Assembly: GCA_964036045.1 (NCBI GenBank)
Contig: OZ038398.1
Span: forward strand, 25,178,109 to 25,242,108
DNA: 64,000 bases
Origin: Eutreptiella sp. 'Long Island Sound 2002'
Taxonomy: Eukaryota > Euglenozoa > Euglenophyceae > Eutreptiales > Eutreptiaceae
Direction: 5' to 3'
Shown: positions 1 to 12,400 of the stretch, in pieces
Layout of the letters: each line of letters starts with the position of its first letter
Numbering within the stretch: the first letter of the stretch is position 1
Notes under the pieces: generated by a model
The model's database searches: none
Told to the model about the DNA's origin: nothing
What the model saw: only the letters and a program-made list of their open reading frames with translations
Translations under genes and position numbers: made by a program

Positions 1-4
1 GGTT

Positions 5-72
5 TAGCAGCAGCAGCAGCAGCAGCAGCAAGCAGCAGCAAGCAGCAGCAAGCAGCAAGCAAGCAGCAGCAC
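5..72. repeat. CAG-type microsatellite heading repeat unit 1
   Basis: A run of GCAGCAGCA triplets interspersed with AAGCAGCAGC. The equivalent tract in unit 2 is at 1200-1252 and is also CAG-dominated. In units 3 and 4 (2350-2388 and 3485-3522) the same place is dominated by the tetranucleotide GCAA. The tract type therefore changes along the array while the flanks stay similar. Confidence 0.9.
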
Positions 73-1092
73 GCGCGAAATGGGAAAAAATCAGAACTCC
101 GTCGCGGTGCTTCGGATTTGGCTGAAATTTTGGTGGATGATACCTATGGGTGTGAGGGACAACCCTACAAAGTATGAGCCAGAAACTCAACGGTGGCGGC
201 CGGGAACAGCTGTCGCAAGTGGCGGACCTCAGTTTCAAAAACTGCAGTTTAGGGCCAAAACAGCCATTTTTGGGCCAAAAAAGCCCTAGAACCCATTCAA
301 AACGGCCAAACAAAGGGAAACGGTGGGTACACTCCACGTGCGGCTTGACTTTCCTGTGTCAACGAGCCCTTTGCGGCCCTCTAACTCCACCATATGTCCC
401 GGAAACGGCCCAAAAAGGCCCCCAGAAGCCCCAAATTTTGTGCAGATTGGCTGGCGACAGCCACAAACCAAGAACAGGCCATATCTTTGGCTACATGGTC
501 CAAAACGCGATTCCGAGGGCACCTACTCCACCCGCAACCCCCCTCTTTTTGCGGTTTCCACCCCTCAGAATTGCCCAAATGAACGCCTACACCCCCATAC
601 ATAGCCCCAGCAGGCTGCGGCAAGCTGCAAGCTCAAGCCCAAACAGGTGGGTGCCCAAATGGGTCAACAGGGTCCAGTAGGGGCAAAAAATGACTTTTTT
701 CAAAAATGATCCTACACCATGTGTGATGCTAAAACAAGTGTTTTTGGACCATTTTGAGCTTGTGGTGGCCCATTTAGGTCCTCGGAAAATCCCAAAATGC
801 CTTGAAGATGGGCTGTTTTGGGACCAAAAATGGGTCAAAAATGTGTCAAAAACACATTTTTCCAAACCTCATCCTAGACCATTTGGGGTGCACCAACGGG
901 TGAAATGAGCCCATTTTGAGCCCATTTTGAGGCCATTTTGGGGGAATTTGGCCCCTCAGAAGTCCAAAAAAGCCTTGAAAGTGGGCCTTGTGGTGATGGG
1001 GATCACTTGCAAGCTGATTCCACTCTATCAACGGCCTTCAATGTGTGACTCATTGGTGTCCCTCACCATTCATATCTAATGTTCCTTCCCCA

Positions 1093-1146
1093 ACCAGCTC
1101 GGTCCCAATATTCAGTCTTGATTAGGGTTAGGGTCACCGAGCTGGT
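1093..1146. repeat. Inverted repeat at the tail of repeat unit 1
   Basis: Arms ACCAGCTCGGT (1093-1103) and ACCGAGCTGGT (1136-1146) are perfect 11-bp reverse complements with a 32-bp spacer. The spacer contains TTAGGGTTAGGG in unit 1 and a single AGGGT in the others. Equivalent pairs are at 2245-2255/2282-2292 and 3380-3390/3417-3427. Unit 4 keeps only the left arm (4521-4531). Confidence 0.9.
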
Positions 1147-2349
1147 GGAACCAGTCTTGGTTTTATAACCCTTTTTAGTGTCTTGGACCTACCAGGTTTA
1201 GCAGCAGCAGCAGCAAGCAGCAGCAAGCAGCAGCAAGCAGCAAGCAGCAGCACGCGCGAAATGGGTAAAAATCAGATTTCCGTCGTGGTGCTTCAGATTC
1301 GGGTGAAATTTTGGTGGATGATACCTATGGGTGTGAAGTACAATCACACAAAGTCTGAGCAAGAAACTCAACGGTGGCGGCCGGGAACGGGATTCGCAAG
1401 TGGCGGACCTCAGTTTCAAAAACTGCAGTTTAGGGCCAAAAACAGCCATTTTTGGGCCAAAAAAGCCCCGGAACACATTCAAAACGGCCAAACGAAGGGA
1501 AACGGTGGGTACACTCCACGTGCCGCTTGACTTCCCCGTGTCAACGAGCTCTTTGCGGCCCTCTAACTCCATGATATGCCGCGGAAGCGGCCCAAAAAGG
1601 CCCCCAGAAGCTCCAACTGCCGACAGCCACAAACCAAGAATAGGCCATATCTTTGGCTACATGGCTCAAAATGCGATTCCGAGGGCACCTACTCCACCCG
1701 CAACCCCCCACGTTTTGTGGTTTCCACCCCTCAGATTTGCCCAAACGGACGCCTAGACCCCAATAACTAGGCCCACTAGGCTGTGGCAAGCTGCAAGCTC
1801 AAGCCCAAACAGGTGGGTACCCAAATGGGTCAACAGGGTCCGAAAGGGGTAAAAATATGACTTTCCGCAAAAATGATCCTAGACCATGTGCGACGCTAAA
1901 ACAAGTGTTTTTGGACTGTTTTGAGCTTGTGGTGGCCCATTTGGGTCCTCCAAAAATCCCAAAATGCCTTGAAAATGGGCTGTTTTGGGACCAAAAATGG
2001 GTCAGAAATGGGTCAAAAACACATTTTTCCAAAACTCATCGTAGACCATTTGGGGTGCACAAAAGGGTGAAATGAGCCCATTTTGAGCCCATTTTGGGGC
2101 ATTTTGGCCCCTGAGAAGTCCAAAAAGCCTTGAAAGTGGGCCTCGTGGTGATGGGGTTCAGGTGCATTTCACTTTGTCAAGAGCCATCAATGTGTGAATC
2201 ATTCTTGATGTCCCTCACCATTCATATCTAATGTTCCCTCCCCAACCAGCTCGGTCCCAATATTCAGTCTTGATTAGGGTCACCGAGCTGGTGGAACCAG
2301 TCTTGGTTTTATAATTCTTTTTAGTGTCTAGGGTGGACCTACCAGGTTT

Positions 2350-2384
<35 letters not shown>

Positions 2385-3484
2385 GCACGCGCGAAATGGG
2401 AAAAAATCAGATTTCCGTCGTGGTGCTTCAGATTCGGGTGAAATTTTGGTGGATGATACCTATGGGTGTGAAGTACAATCACACAAAGTTTGAGCAAGAA
2501 ACTCAACGGTGGCGGCCGGGAACGGGATTCGCAAGTGGCGGACCTCAGTTTCAAAAACTGCAGTTTAGGGCCAAAAACAGCCATTTTTGGGCCAAAAAAG
2601 CCCCGGAACACATTCAAAACGGCCAAACGAAGGGAAACGGTGGGTACACTCCACGTGCCGCTTGACTTCCCCGTGTCAACGAGCTCTTTGCGGCCCTCTA
2701 ACTCCATGATATGCCGCGGAAGCGGCCCAAAAAGGCCCCCAGAAGCTCCAACTGCCGACAGCCACAAACCAAGAATAGGCCATATCTTTGGCTACATGGC
2801 TCAAAATGCGATTCCGAGGGCACCTACTCCACCCGCAACCCCCCACGTTTTGTGGTTTCCACCCCTCAGATTTGCCCAAACGGACGCCTAGACCCCAATA
2901 ACTAGGCCCACTAGGCTGTGGCAAGCTGCAAGCTCAAGCCCAAACAGGTGGGTACCCAAATGGGTCAACAGGGTCCGAAAGGGGTAAAAATATGACTTTC
3001 CGCAAAAATGATCCTAGACCATGTGCGACGCTAAAACAAGTGTTTTTGGACTGTTTTGAGCTTGTGGTGGCCCATTTGGGTCCTCCAAAAATCCCAAAAT
3101 GCCTTGAAAATGGGCTGTTTTGGGACCAAAAATGGGTAAGAAATGGGTCAAAAACACATTTTTCCAAAACTCATCGTAGACCATTTGGGGTGCACAAAAG
3201 GGTGAAATGAGCCCATTTTGAGCCCATTTTGGGGCATTTTGGCCCCTGAGAAGTCCAAAAAGCCTTGAAAGTGGGCCTCGTGGTGATGGGGTTCAGGTGC
3301 ATTTCACTTTGTCAAGAGCCATCAATGTGTGAATCATTCTTGATGTCCCTCACCATTCATATCTAATGTTCCCTCCCCCACCAGCTCGGTCCCAATATTC
3401 AGTCTTGATTAGGGTCACCGAGCTGGTGGAACCAGTCTTGGTTTTATAATTCTTTTTAGTGTCTAGGGTGGACCTACCAGGTTT

Positions 3485-3519
<35 letters not shown>

Positions 3520-5520
3520 GCACGCGCGAAATGGGAAAAAATCAGAATTCCGTCGTGCTGCTTTGGGTTCGAGTGAAATTTTGGTGCATGATACCTATGG
3601 GTGTGAAGTACAATCACACAAAGTCTGAGCAAGAAACTCAACGGTGGTGGCCGGGAACGGGATACGCAAGTGGCGGACCTCAGTTTCAAAAACTGCAGTT
3701 TAGGGCCAAAAACAGCCATTTTTGGGCCAAAAAAGCCCCGGAACACATTCAAAACGGCCAAACGAAGGGAAACGGTGGGTACACTCCACGTGCCGCTTGA
3801 CTTCCCCGTGTCAACGAGCTCTTTGCGGCCCTCTAACTCCATGATATGCCGCGGAAGCGGCCCAAAAAGGCCCCCAGAAGCTCCAACTGCCGACAGCCAC
3901 AAACCAAGAATAGGCCATATCTTTGGCTACATGGCTCAAAATGCGATTCCGAGGGCACCTGCTCCACCCGCAAGCCCCCACTTTTTGTGGTTTCCACCCC
4001 TCAGAATTGCCCAAACGGACGCCTAGACCCCAATACCTGGGCCCACTAGGCTGCGGCAAGCTGCAAGCTCAAGCCCAAACAGGTGGGTGCCCAAATGGGT
4101 CAACAGGGTCCAGTAAGGGCAAAAAGATGACTTTTCTCAAAAATGATCCTAGACCATGTGCGACGCTAAAACAAGTGGTTTTGCACCGTTTTGAGCTTGT
4201 GGTGGCCCATTTAGGTCCTCGGAAAATCCCAAAATGCCTTAAAAATGGGCTGTTTTGGGACCAAAAATGGGTCAAAAATGGGTCCAAAAAGCATTTTTCC
4301 AAACCTCATCAAAGACCATTTGGGGTGCACCAACGGGTGAGATGGGCCCATTTTGAGCCCATTTTGGGGCATTTTGGCCCCTCAAAAGTCCAAAAAGCCT
4401 TGCCAGTGGGCCTCGTGGTGATGGGGTTCACGTGCAAGCTGATTTCACTTTGTCAAGAGTCATCAATGTGTGAATCATTCTTGATGTCCCTCACCAGTCA
4501 TAGCTGATGTTCCCTCCCCCACCAGCTCGGTCCCAATATTCAGTCTTGATTAGGGTCAAGGGAAAGGTTTGGGGGTAGGGTTAGGAGTAGGCTGAGGGTT
4601 GGAGTGGGCATTAGAGTCAAGGTTGGGTTCAAGGACAATGTTGGGGTGCAAAGTGGACAAAATGGGCGAGGGGAATGGAAAAAAAATTTCAGGCGCCTTC
4701 GGCGCCACTATATGTATGGCCAGTAGCTGTTGACCCTTGGCAACTAAGTTGGCCCGGAGGGCAAGGAGGGGGGGGGGGGGGGGGGAGTCGCGTACCGGGA
4801 CCGAGGAGACGTCCCCCCCGTGGGTACTCCATTTTTCAACGCCAGACCCCAGTGTGAAGCATTTTCGCTGCCGGCATGGCATGACTCACATCTTCTGCCT
4901 TCATCGGGGGGCGGCCCCTCGCAACTCCCCATGGCAATAGATGTGGGCTGAAGAAGGGGTGGGGCTGGTCCACGGGTCAACCGTAATGGGTGAGGTTGGT
5001 TACTAGTTAGTATTTCCAGTTTCCTGTACTTGATCGTGTTTTGTGGGGGCGTGCCTCCGGGCTTTTGGGGGGGGGGGGGGATCCAATACAGACACACACC
5101 GCTGAGGCCACTCCAGTGCCCTAACGTGGGGTTGAACAATGGAGTAGGTGATGCCATCCCTCCCAGGCCTGGGCCTCTGATTGTGCAGGGGGGGGCGGCA
5201 GTAAACAAGGGGAATCATACAGTGACAGAGAGGCCAGTGTCTAATACCACCAGGGCAACCATCGCACAGGGACCGGCCTTAGGCACCTGTGACCGTCAGT
5301 ACTCCCAGACTGGCACCCATTCACATTTCCGGAGGTTCCCATGCCATGGCAAACCCCCCACCCTTGAAGGAGCTTGGCATGGGAAGGACCCCGCCCCTGG
5401 CTGCAAAACTACAACATAGGAGACTGTGCCAACCCTTTGCGCGCATGGGCCCTCTCACCCCACAGAAGTAGAAATGGGCCAGGTGCCGCTTTGGGGGGAG
5501 GGGGTACCCTTGGGGGCTAT

Positions 5521-5577
5521 GATGTCAGGTTTTGAATTAACCAGCATGATCCTGACCTCACGCCAGACTCAGTTCAA
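5521..5577 (+). repeat. Dispersed hairpin element, copy 1
   Basis: Starts GATGTCAGGTTTTGAA and continues through ACCAGCATGATCCTGACC to CAGACTCAG. It shares roughly 55 bp with copies at 6843 and 7775. G-rich sequence lies just upstream (5491-5516) and a 16-G run lies 80 bp downstream. Confidence 0.85.
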
Positions 5578-6657
5578 TGTCCACAGATTCTTCGGGTGGG
5601 GGGCTACTCCAGGGGGAGGGAAAGCAACAGTGGTGGTAGCCCAAACTAGTTTGTTTCGGGGGGGGGGGGGGGGTTGAATGGATTAATTGCTGGACAGTTG
5701 TGGATGGCTACTGCTTATTCCTGGTGGCTGCCGGATGCTTGCTGCACAATCAATCCATTGGAGCGTCCTGAGGCATTGTGAAGCTCGAATGCCTACCATT
5801 GAACCGCATAGGCAAGAAAGGGACCTCGAACCCCTTTATTCGTACCAGGAATGTCCCTTGCGCCGTGAACCCGTTCCCCACACCCTATACAGCTGCCTAG
5901 AACCCAATCCCTTGTGCCGTTGCGTACGTTCATTGGTGGCATTGCTGAAAAGGGTTCCTGTTCCCAGTTGAGGGAGGAATCTCGCTAGCAAAATGAAGCA
6001 GACCAAACTGCACTGCCCTCGCCCTGGTGAGTAGGCGTGAGAGGGTTTTGGGCCTGGTGTCACCCATCACATCCAGGAGAGATGGTGGCACCCATCCGGC
6101 ACGAGGGATGGGGGAATCACCAATTCGCGTTTGGGGGGGGGGGGGGGTGCCGGGCAAGCTTAGGTTTTGGGCGGTGGTCCTCAAGAGGGGGGCAGGTTTT
6201 CCATGGCATGGGAGGGTGTGATGTGTCATTCTGCAAAATTTTTTCATGATTGAGCGCTCTTCAAAAGATTTTGTGGCCCATGCCCCCTCCTCTGCCCCTG
6301 CTGGCCCTGCCCGCCCCAGTGCACCTCGCCAGCGCCAAACCATCCCTTGTCGTCCTGATCAGGGCAAATCAATTGCAGTGAAGAACAAAGAAGCCTAAGC
6401 CCACGGGACACCATCGGGTGGACCCTGTCTGCCCTCAGTTGACCTGCATGGCCTCGTCGCGGCCAGGTAGCGCATTCTCGGGTGCAACCAACTTCATCTT
6501 ATCACCCATGAGCATCTGCATGAGGGCATCGGTGATGCTGTCTTGGAGAGGCTGCAGCCGGGCAGCAGCACTGGTGGCAGCTCTGAGGCATCAAAAACGG
6601 CGGGGGTGTGCGAAAGCAGCCTCAAGCGGGCGTTGCGTTTGAGGAATGCTGAACACT

Positions 6658-6782
6658 TATTATTCACCTTGCTGCCCCATGGGTGCCTTCACCCTACTGC
6701 CCTACCCGTGCCTTCACGCAACTGCCCTACCAGTGCCTTCACCCTGCTGCGCCCTAATGTCTTCACCCTGCTCAGGCATCTG
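6658..6782 (+). repeat. 25-bp minisatellite, about five degenerate units
   Basis: The phrase GTGCCTTCACCCTACTGCC recurs with a 25-bp period at about 6658 (diverged), 6683, 6708, 6733 and 6758. The last unit degrades. No coding role is suggested. Confidence 0.8.
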
Positions 6783-6842
6783 CTCAGCCACTGAAACAGG
6801 CCACGGGTTGGTCATTGGAATGGGGGGGGAGGGGGGTGGCAC

Positions 6843-6898
6843 GATGTCAGGTTTTGAAATAACCAGCATGATCCTGACCTCATGCAAGACTCATTCAT
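6843..6898 (+). repeat. Dispersed hairpin element, copy 2
   Basis: Almost identical to copy 1 over the first 40 bases, including the internal segment CCAGCATGATCCTGACCTCA. It follows directly on a G-rich stretch at about 6821-6838. Confidence 0.85.
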
Positions 6899-7771
6899 TT
6901 CAATTCACCGCAATGTTCTGGAATGTTCTGGAATGGGGTGCGTGGGTGAGTTTGCAGGGCCCACTCAAAACCGTAACCCCCAGCCAGTCAAATTTTCTCT
7001 GCAGCAAAGTGAAAATTGCAAAAGGAACTCAAAAATTTGAGGCCCGTTTCAGTGCACAAAATGTTTCAGACCTCTGTACCCCGCCCCATCCAATCCCAGA
7101 GTCCAAACACTGAGCACATCCCTGAATCCCCAGACCTGCTGCCCCACCAATGTGATCACCTTGCCCCAACACAACATACGAGGAGAGCCATCCTCGAGGC
7201 TTCGAGTGGACAGCGGTGCTGAAAGAAGGACAACAGAAAACCCATGCCGAGCAGTGACAAATGAGGCAAAGAGGTGCCGCCCATGCACTCAGAGGTGCAC
7301 ATGAGGTATGGGGAAGAACACAGGATGGTTCTTTAATGACAGAACACGCAATGTGTTCACAAAGCCACAGCTTTGTTAGAGACAGATAGATGGAGACCAA
7401 CACGCACCCAAATAAACCAGACCACATTCGTCGGCGGACCTTTTGGCTCAGTGGACCTCTGGCCAGCCAAAGGGCCACCAGCCGGCCGAACGTTGGTAGA
7501 CGGCAGCTGCTATCGCCAGGTAGTGTTCAAGGGTGCGTACCTGCGTCTCTTTTCAAATCTGTGTGCCCCCCACGCCTCTCTGTCATCTCTAGCCCACCAC
7601 GTGGATCCTGTGTATGGGTCACTTGGGAGAAGAACAAGCAGGGGAGAAAGCCAGGGGTATGGGCATGATCTCACTACAGTCTCTGCTCAAACTGCCGGGT
7701 TCTCAATTGTTGGCAAAGCAGGCAAACCAGATCATTCACAGTGCAAGCGCCCTGCTGCAGGGGCACGGGGC

Positions 7772-7831
7772 CATGATGTCAGGGTTTGAAATGACCAGCA
7801 CCATCCTGACGTCATGCCAGACTCACTCAGT
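7772..7831 (+). repeat. Dispersed hairpin element, copy 3 (best palindrome)
   Basis: Arms CATGATGTCAGG (7772-7783) and CCTGACGTCATG (7805-7816) pair over 12 bp with one G-T position, around a 21-bp loop. The right arm contains the cAMP-response-element-like word TGACGTCA. A 12-G run begins 27 bp after the copy. Confidence 0.85.
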
Positions 7832-8046
7832 TCAACACTTCTCAGGGACGTTGGGGCGGGGGGGGGGGGTTTCAAAGAGGAAGGGGCACACCGCTCCCTG
7901 TCCACCTCCCTGTGCCCTGGCCTCCGGCCCAAAAGCCTCCGACTGGCTGTCCCCTGTGCGCCCTGTTTCCAGTCCGTTGATCCTCTGATGCGCCCCTGCG
8001 GGGGCGCAGATTGCGTGTTGGCCTAGGGAGGGGCCTCGCTGCTGCA

Positions 8047-8180
8047 GACATAGACACACAACAGAATCACAAGCGCAGACACAGATATAACCGGACGCAC
8101 ACAGACACAGACACGGGCATACAGACACAACAACAGAGACACAGAGGGATGAGCAAACAGCACACACAGGTACAGATAGG
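8047..8180 (+). repeat. ACAGAC-rich simple repeat
   Basis: A degenerate microsatellite built from GACACA, CAGACA and ACAACA words. It has no known function. Confidence 0.8.
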
Positions 8181-9221
8181 CTCAGCACAGTGCAGGGCTG
8201 CTTTGCCACAAATGATGACGCACAGCAGCAGCAAGCGTGCCTCACAGCCTCACAACCACAGTCAACAAGGCATACCCGTAAGGAGTGGAAGAGGTTGCTG
8301 CAATGTCTGCGACATGGTGCTGCACAGCATATTGAGACTCATGGCTTGCCACTCCAAGAGCCAGCACCAAAGCAACGGTGACAGCAAAAGTAATGGCAAA
8401 TACTGCGCCAGGGCTCCAGCTTGACCCTCTGATGATGCAATGAGAACAGATATCACCTGCTGTCGCACTTACCAGGTCTACCTCTGCCCACTTCCCACGA
8501 ATTCTCTGGTGCTCAGCTGTTGACTGTGAGGGGAAAGTCTGCATGCACATCAACTGCATGGGTTTCAACAGTTGCGGACAGAGCCATTCCAAGCTCCTGT
8601 CTCTTGTCTCACCCCTGCCTGTATCTACCCCTCTCTGCATCGCTGTCTCCCTTCCTTCGCATCCCCAGCTTCTGATTTTCCACTCCAGGAGGTCGGATCA
8701 CGCAGAATGACCTGGTAAGTGGCCGGGGGGCCTGCCCCGCACCTTGGACAGTCGGATCGTAGTACATGCGGAGCTACAAGATCTGCAAAAAGGGGGGAAG
8801 TGAAAGGCATCGACACTCTGTACCTTCTGCTGTCCACAGCTTTTCGAAGTTCAGCACCAAACAGCAAACTGTGATCCTTCACCCCACCCTTTTGGGCCAT
8901 CACCCACCCCATCTCTTTGATGCTCTTGAGTGGTCCACCATCGCTGACGGGTAATCCATACAAAGACAATTCATAAGTGTAATGCAATGGATTGCCTCCA
9001 ACTGTCCCAAGATAGGAAGCTTGTGGTGAGCAGTTTTCTGGGGTAAAGGCACCCCTCCCCCTCTTTCCTCCCCCACCCAGCACATGATGGTCCCTTGCTA
9101 CCCCTGATTACCCCTGTGGAACACTGAAACCCTAACATCCCATTCTTTGACACAAGCTGCTTCTGATCTTGTCTTGCCATCATGTGTTCATCATGTGCAC
9201 TTTTCCAAAAGGGCCCCCCCA

Positions 9222-9461
9222 CCTGGGAAGGCTAAGCTCCGACGCTGGCAGACCTATTTGAGCCAGCTGCGACTCACACTGCACCACATCCAGGGCGTCA
9301 AGAACGAATGTGCGGACTATATCAGCCGCAACAACTTTGATGACCTGACTGGCACCAAGTCGGAGGAGCTAGCCAAGGAGGCTTTCACCCGTGTGGATGT
9401 ACACCTGGAGCACAATTTTGCAGCGTGTTGTTTGTTGGTTAAGACGAGTTCCAAGCATTGA
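9222..9461 (+). pseudogene. Ty3/gypsy retrotransposon RNase H fragment
   Basis: The frame reads KAKLRRWQTYLSQLRLTLHH and then IQGVKNECADYISR. This matches the C-terminal end of the Ty3/gypsy RNase H domain, where a K-R-W-x-L segment, then H-x-x-G-x-x-N and A-D-x-x-S-R are the family hallmarks. The tail (E-E-L-A-K-E-A-F) resembles the linker that precedes the integrase in such elements. No reverse transcriptase lies upstream, no integrase lies downstream, and I see no LTR pair. The frame stops at 9461 after an unrelated-looking tail. This is a short relic of a pol gene, not a working element. Confidence 0.8.
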
Positions 9462-12400
9462 TAGCGCAGTCCCTGATAGGGCACAAACAATCTTAACATG
9501 GAATTTGTTTTTGCCCAGGTTGCCCCCTACAGCTGAACTCTAGTTTTCACAACCCACTTGACGGCGTGGCCCATGGTGACAGCAATCATTGACACACAAT
9601 GAAATCTGGAGGCACTGGCAAAAGGTGCAATCAAATTGTAGCTCTGAGGTGTGCTTGCCAACAGCCCCCCAGGGCTGACAGCTATGCTCAGCTCTAGCTC
9701 TGAGTATGGGGTGTGCATGCAGCCCTTGAGTTAACCTTTGCTTATATGTTCCGTGATGCGCTCATTTGAAGACAGACACACGTGCTTGAAGGAAACCATG
9801 AAGTGCCATTAAAGGCATTGTTTGTTTTTAACCCTATAACCTACCCAGCGGCTCAAGAGCACTGAAAAAACATATCTGTAACAACATATCGGTGACGCTG
9901 AAAAAAATTGGATGATCTCACAGTTTCCAATTTGAAATCTGCTTGAAAATTGAGACCCTTAAGGCTAAATTGAAGGCCAAGTTGAAGGAGTATCACTTTC
10001 AACTATGTGCTACAAAATAGCCTCCCCTGGTTTGGCTTCTTGTTGGCATAGCCCCAAGATCCATCACCCTCCCAACGCTAAATCCATTGAAGCAGGGTCT
10101 CTTTAGCTTTGAGACTGCATGTCAGTTGCCGGACACACGGAGAGGCATCAAGATATTGTGGACAGAGCTGAGCCACGGAGGGCCTTCTGTAAGGTGTTGT
10201 TTTCTGTTTTGGACGCCGTCCACCTCAAAATCAACGTGCACAGGTGGAACACAAACGGGCACCACCCCAAATCCCGTGCTCTTGTGGAGCGAATTTCGAG
10301 GCCTGGCTAAGTTTTTTGGGAAAGATTTCAATTGGAAACGCCAGATTTCTATTGCAAATCTGGCACCTTAAATCTCACTTGCAGTTGGTGATTCAAGCGC
10401 ACCAAAAAGGGTACACGGCATTCACAAATTTGCAGTCTAGCTTGGGCAAGGGGAATAGAACCAAGCAAAGTCACTAGTGAAGGTGTTCTTTTGCTTTTGC
10501 TTCCCCCCCCAACCCGACACCAATTGCACGGTTGAGCAGTGACCAAGTCGCCCGTAGCATGGGGGTGTTACGTAGCTTAGTACCCGTTGTTTTGTGGCGC
10601 TCGGACACCGACATATTGTGGGAAAAAGTTGTGCCAAGCAAACAACATTGTTACCAATCTAGCCATTTGCATCCACAAACTCGCACACATCATGTTGAGG
10701 AACAATGAAGTCCAACAGTGTTTTAACGGAGTTATTCTGCAACATTTTGGTGACCACACCCACAAACTCAAGAACAAAGACACTACAGCTTTAATGAGGC
10801 TAGGCTAATGACTACAATCACAGACTCATTAGTCCCCCAAGCACTCAAACCTCATCCCCAACCCACGCAGCCACACATCAATGCACAACCTAGCTGTGTT
10901 CGTCTGTTGGATGTCCATTGCAACAATGCAACTGTGAAAATTATTTGTAGCTTGGTGTGTACAAACGGTTTGTCAAAGAGCACCTTAGAAACTTGCATGG
11001 AGACCAAGAGGTTTGGCTGAAGTATGAGGCGGTGAGTGGCTCATCATTCTTGGTTAGGATATATCATAGGACACGTATGATTTGCCACTGCTCATGAAAG
11101 TGCAAGAGTTGTACTTGCTGGTTGTCCACCTCATATGGAGACTCAAGACTGCAGCAGGTGATCCAAAAGAGATGGAGTTCGGTGTTGCAAAAGGGCGGCC
11201 CCACACACTTTTGTGAGGGAGGCGAAATTGACTCTACCACCAGCAAATGGCAGAATGATGGTGGGTGTGTCAGCGAGGGTGGAAGGGGAATAATACAACA
11301 TTTGGTTGCCGGCGTGTTGCATGTGTTGTGCCATTTTGCAATCACTGGCTAGATTCAGAGTGGGGGGATGGCATCCAGATTTGTACGTTCTGCTACATGT
11401 GGAAAATGTGTCTTAAGGGGTAGAAGGACCGATGGGGGGGGGGAAGAGACAACACCCTTAAGCACCCCAAACGCACCCGAAAGGGCCCCATTGTATTGTA
11501 CTCGTCGGGGGTTAGCCTCCTAATGAACATGGATAGCTTAATGCACGGCGATAAAGACCGAACGAAAGAATTGTTAAGGACGTGCGCTGACTGGGAAGGA
11601 CAGGAGAATATTACATCACCAAAATAAAACATTTTTTGTGATTAAGATAAAATATTTTGGTGCTCTAGATCCACCATTACAGCTAAAACCTCTCCTTCTG
11701 TCCCCCTCTCGCCTGGCATATCTTGTGCCCACTAGTAACTTGCATCACAACACCGGTTGAATGAAGTCCCTGTCCCACCTGGTCCAAATGGGGGCAACAA
11801 ACAGAGAGCTACAACGCAGAAATTTGGGCCTTTGTCACGAGATGCGTGGGCAAGCTGTATCTTGGCCATAGACTGGCAGTGGTCATCACCCTCCATCATC
11901 TCACCTGGAATCTCTCAATGCCATACCCTGTCCAGAAATCGACAATGGTCCTCACCCTCCGAAATCTACTGGCATTGTGCAAATCCGGGGCGACTCCGCC
12001 ACACCACAATGCCGTATCTTGCCCAAGGGTGGGTGGGGGGGGGGGGGGGCATTGGCAAACAGTCAGACATGGCTCATAGCCATGTGGCACAGAAGGTGTG
12101 CTGCAGTCATGAAATCAGGCGCCCCAAAAATCTCCATCTCCCCGAAAGCCCCACCAAGTACTACCAAGTACACAACGGGGTTAGACCAAGGCCAGCACCA
12201 CAACAACATCCCTGTCAAGCCCACACAGTATAAGTGTACTGCTGTTGCTGACTGGGGGGTGCCTGCCCTTTGGGACAGATCCTGCCGATGAGCCTTGCAG
12301 TTGGAAAGTTTATCAGTCCCCATCCGAAAAGCCTGGGTAATCCCAGACCTCAACAGTGCGCCGGCCTGTCAAAGCATGGCCAGTGTGAAGTAAAACAAGG

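Larger units (their letters stand above)
1..4558. repeat. Tandem array of four ~1.15-kb repeat units
   Basis: Four head-to-tail units start at about 1, 1195, 2345 and 3480, each opening with GGTTTAGCA. Units 2 and 3 are almost identical for over 1 kb; units 1 and 4 are more diverged. Each unit has a CAG or GCAA-rich head, a middle rich in short GGGCCAAAA and CCCATTTTG words, and a tail with an inverted repeat followed by CTTGGTTTTATAA. The frames that are open in several units simply follow the repeat and show no known domain, so I read this as non-coding. The window starts inside the array, so it may extend to the left. Unit 4 stops abruptly at about 4558, between the two arms of the inverted repeat. 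Confidence 0.93.
4559..9221. other. Gene-free region with G homopolymers and small repeats
   Basis: No open frame here shows a recognisable domain. The region is marked by uninterrupted G runs on the + strand at 4768-4785 (18 G), 5067-5080 (14), 5658-5673 (16), 6133-6147 (15) and 7858-7869 (12). It also holds three copies of a hairpin element, a 25-bp minisatellite, an ACAGAC-rich tract and a perfect 9-bp inverted repeat CCCATGCCA/TGGCATGGG at 5338-5346/5375-5383. The CCATGCCATGG core recurs in inverted orientation near 6196-6213. Confidence 0.7.

Noticed and set aside
1121-1134. Telomere-like TTAGGGTTAGGG
   Set aside because: Only two units, internal to a repeat spacer; the other copies have a single AGGGT.
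80-4507. Many 60-190 codon frames on both strands of the 1.15-kb repeat
   Set aside because: They lie in all frames, change with small indels between units and show no known domain.
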